DNA from: an uncultured Coriobacteriaceae bacterium
Lineage (GTDB): Bacteria; Actinomycetota; Coriobacteriia; Coriobacteriales; UMGS124
Assembly: GCA_900539345.1 (NCBI GenBank)
Contig: UQBS01000048.1
Span: forward strand, 1-22,421
Length of the DNA stretch: 22,421 nt
Reading direction: 5' to 3'
In this document: positions 22,319 to 22,421 of the stretch, in pieces
How the letters are laid out: the number at the start of each line of letters is the position of its first letter
How positions within the stretch are numbered: position 1 is the first letter of the stretch
The notes under the pieces: generated by a model
Seen by the model: the letters and a program-made list of their open reading frames with translations, nothing else
The model's database searches: none
Told to the model about the DNA's origin: nothing
Translations under genes and position numbers: made by a program

Positions 22319-22421
22319 GACGGTCCTTCCGGCCTGGGATTTTCGCATTCTTTGATTCTAACCTTTTCAAGACGGTGGCTGTCGCGAGACGGGCCAATGG
22401 CTTTGCCTGTATGATGCTTGC
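22319..22421. other. Right-edge region upstream of the CapA-family gene
   Basis: This should hold the promoter of the minus-strand gene. A possible minus-strand -35 (TTGAAA, complement near 22364-22369) has no matching -10. A TATGAT hexamer on the plus strand at 22410-22415 hints at a diverging gene just outside the window. Nothing firmer can be said. Confidence 0.25.

Overview
The window is about 22.4 kb of high-GC DNA. Several traits point to an anaerobic gut-type actinobacterium of class Coriobacteriia, most likely family Eggerthellaceae. These are a Tat-exported molybdopterin reductase with a soluble 4Fe-4S partner and its own TorD chaperone, a neighbouring polytopic membrane protein resembling the N-terminus of that family's membrane-bound LuxR regulators, strong SD sites, GTG starts, and several twin-arginine exported proteins. 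The taxonomy is inferred from gene content. No rRNA, tRNA, CRISPR array, recognisable transposase or phage gene was seen.

Layout. (1) 1-5272: a partial membrane regulator-like gene on the minus strand diverges from a tetrathionate-reductase-like catalytic subunit, followed by a four-cluster ferredoxin subunit and a TorD-type chaperone. No NrfD/TtrC-type quinol-oxidising membrane subunit is present. (2) 5470-8296: an O-acetylhomoserine sulfhydrylase, a tandemly repeated 3' flank, a strong hairpin terminator and a bile acid:sodium symporter-family permease. (3) 8501-9956: a Vsr/DUF559-like protein gene enclosed by two inverted copies of a 90-bp palindrome-bearing repeat. A third copy lies at 15534-15623. 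(4) 10121-12045: a MerR regulator and a radical SAM/SPASM enzyme of the NirJ/AhbC/AhbD haem-biosynthesis type. (5) 12101-15513: a degenerate array of ~40-bp repeats, then a Fe/haem/cobalamin-type ABC importer operon (binding protein, FecCD permease, ATPase). (6) 15642-17008: a minus-strand ArsP_2-type heavy-metal exporter with its terminator. (7) 17223-19442: a small membrane protein followed by a WalJ/YycJ-like beta-lactamase-fold protein that has lost several metal ligands and carries a long Pro/Ala/Glu linker. (8) 19451-22318: a minus-strand pair, a CapA-family Tat-exported protein then a ThrE-type threonine/serine exporter.

How the genes work together. Region 1 reads as one respiratory module: the chaperone matures the Mo enzyme, Tat exports it with the Fe-S subunit, and the divergent regulator probably controls it. 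Region 5 is a complete importer for iron or a tetrapyrrole, next to a radical SAM enzyme whose relatives act in haem synthesis. The most unusual feature is the repeat-flanked nuclease-fold gene. Its layout (inverted palindromic repeats on both sides plus a solo intergenic copy) resembles REPIN/RAYT arrangements but with an unrelated protein. Four other intergenic stretches hold imperfect or decayed direct repeats of different unit lengths, so local duplication and decay recurs in this segment.
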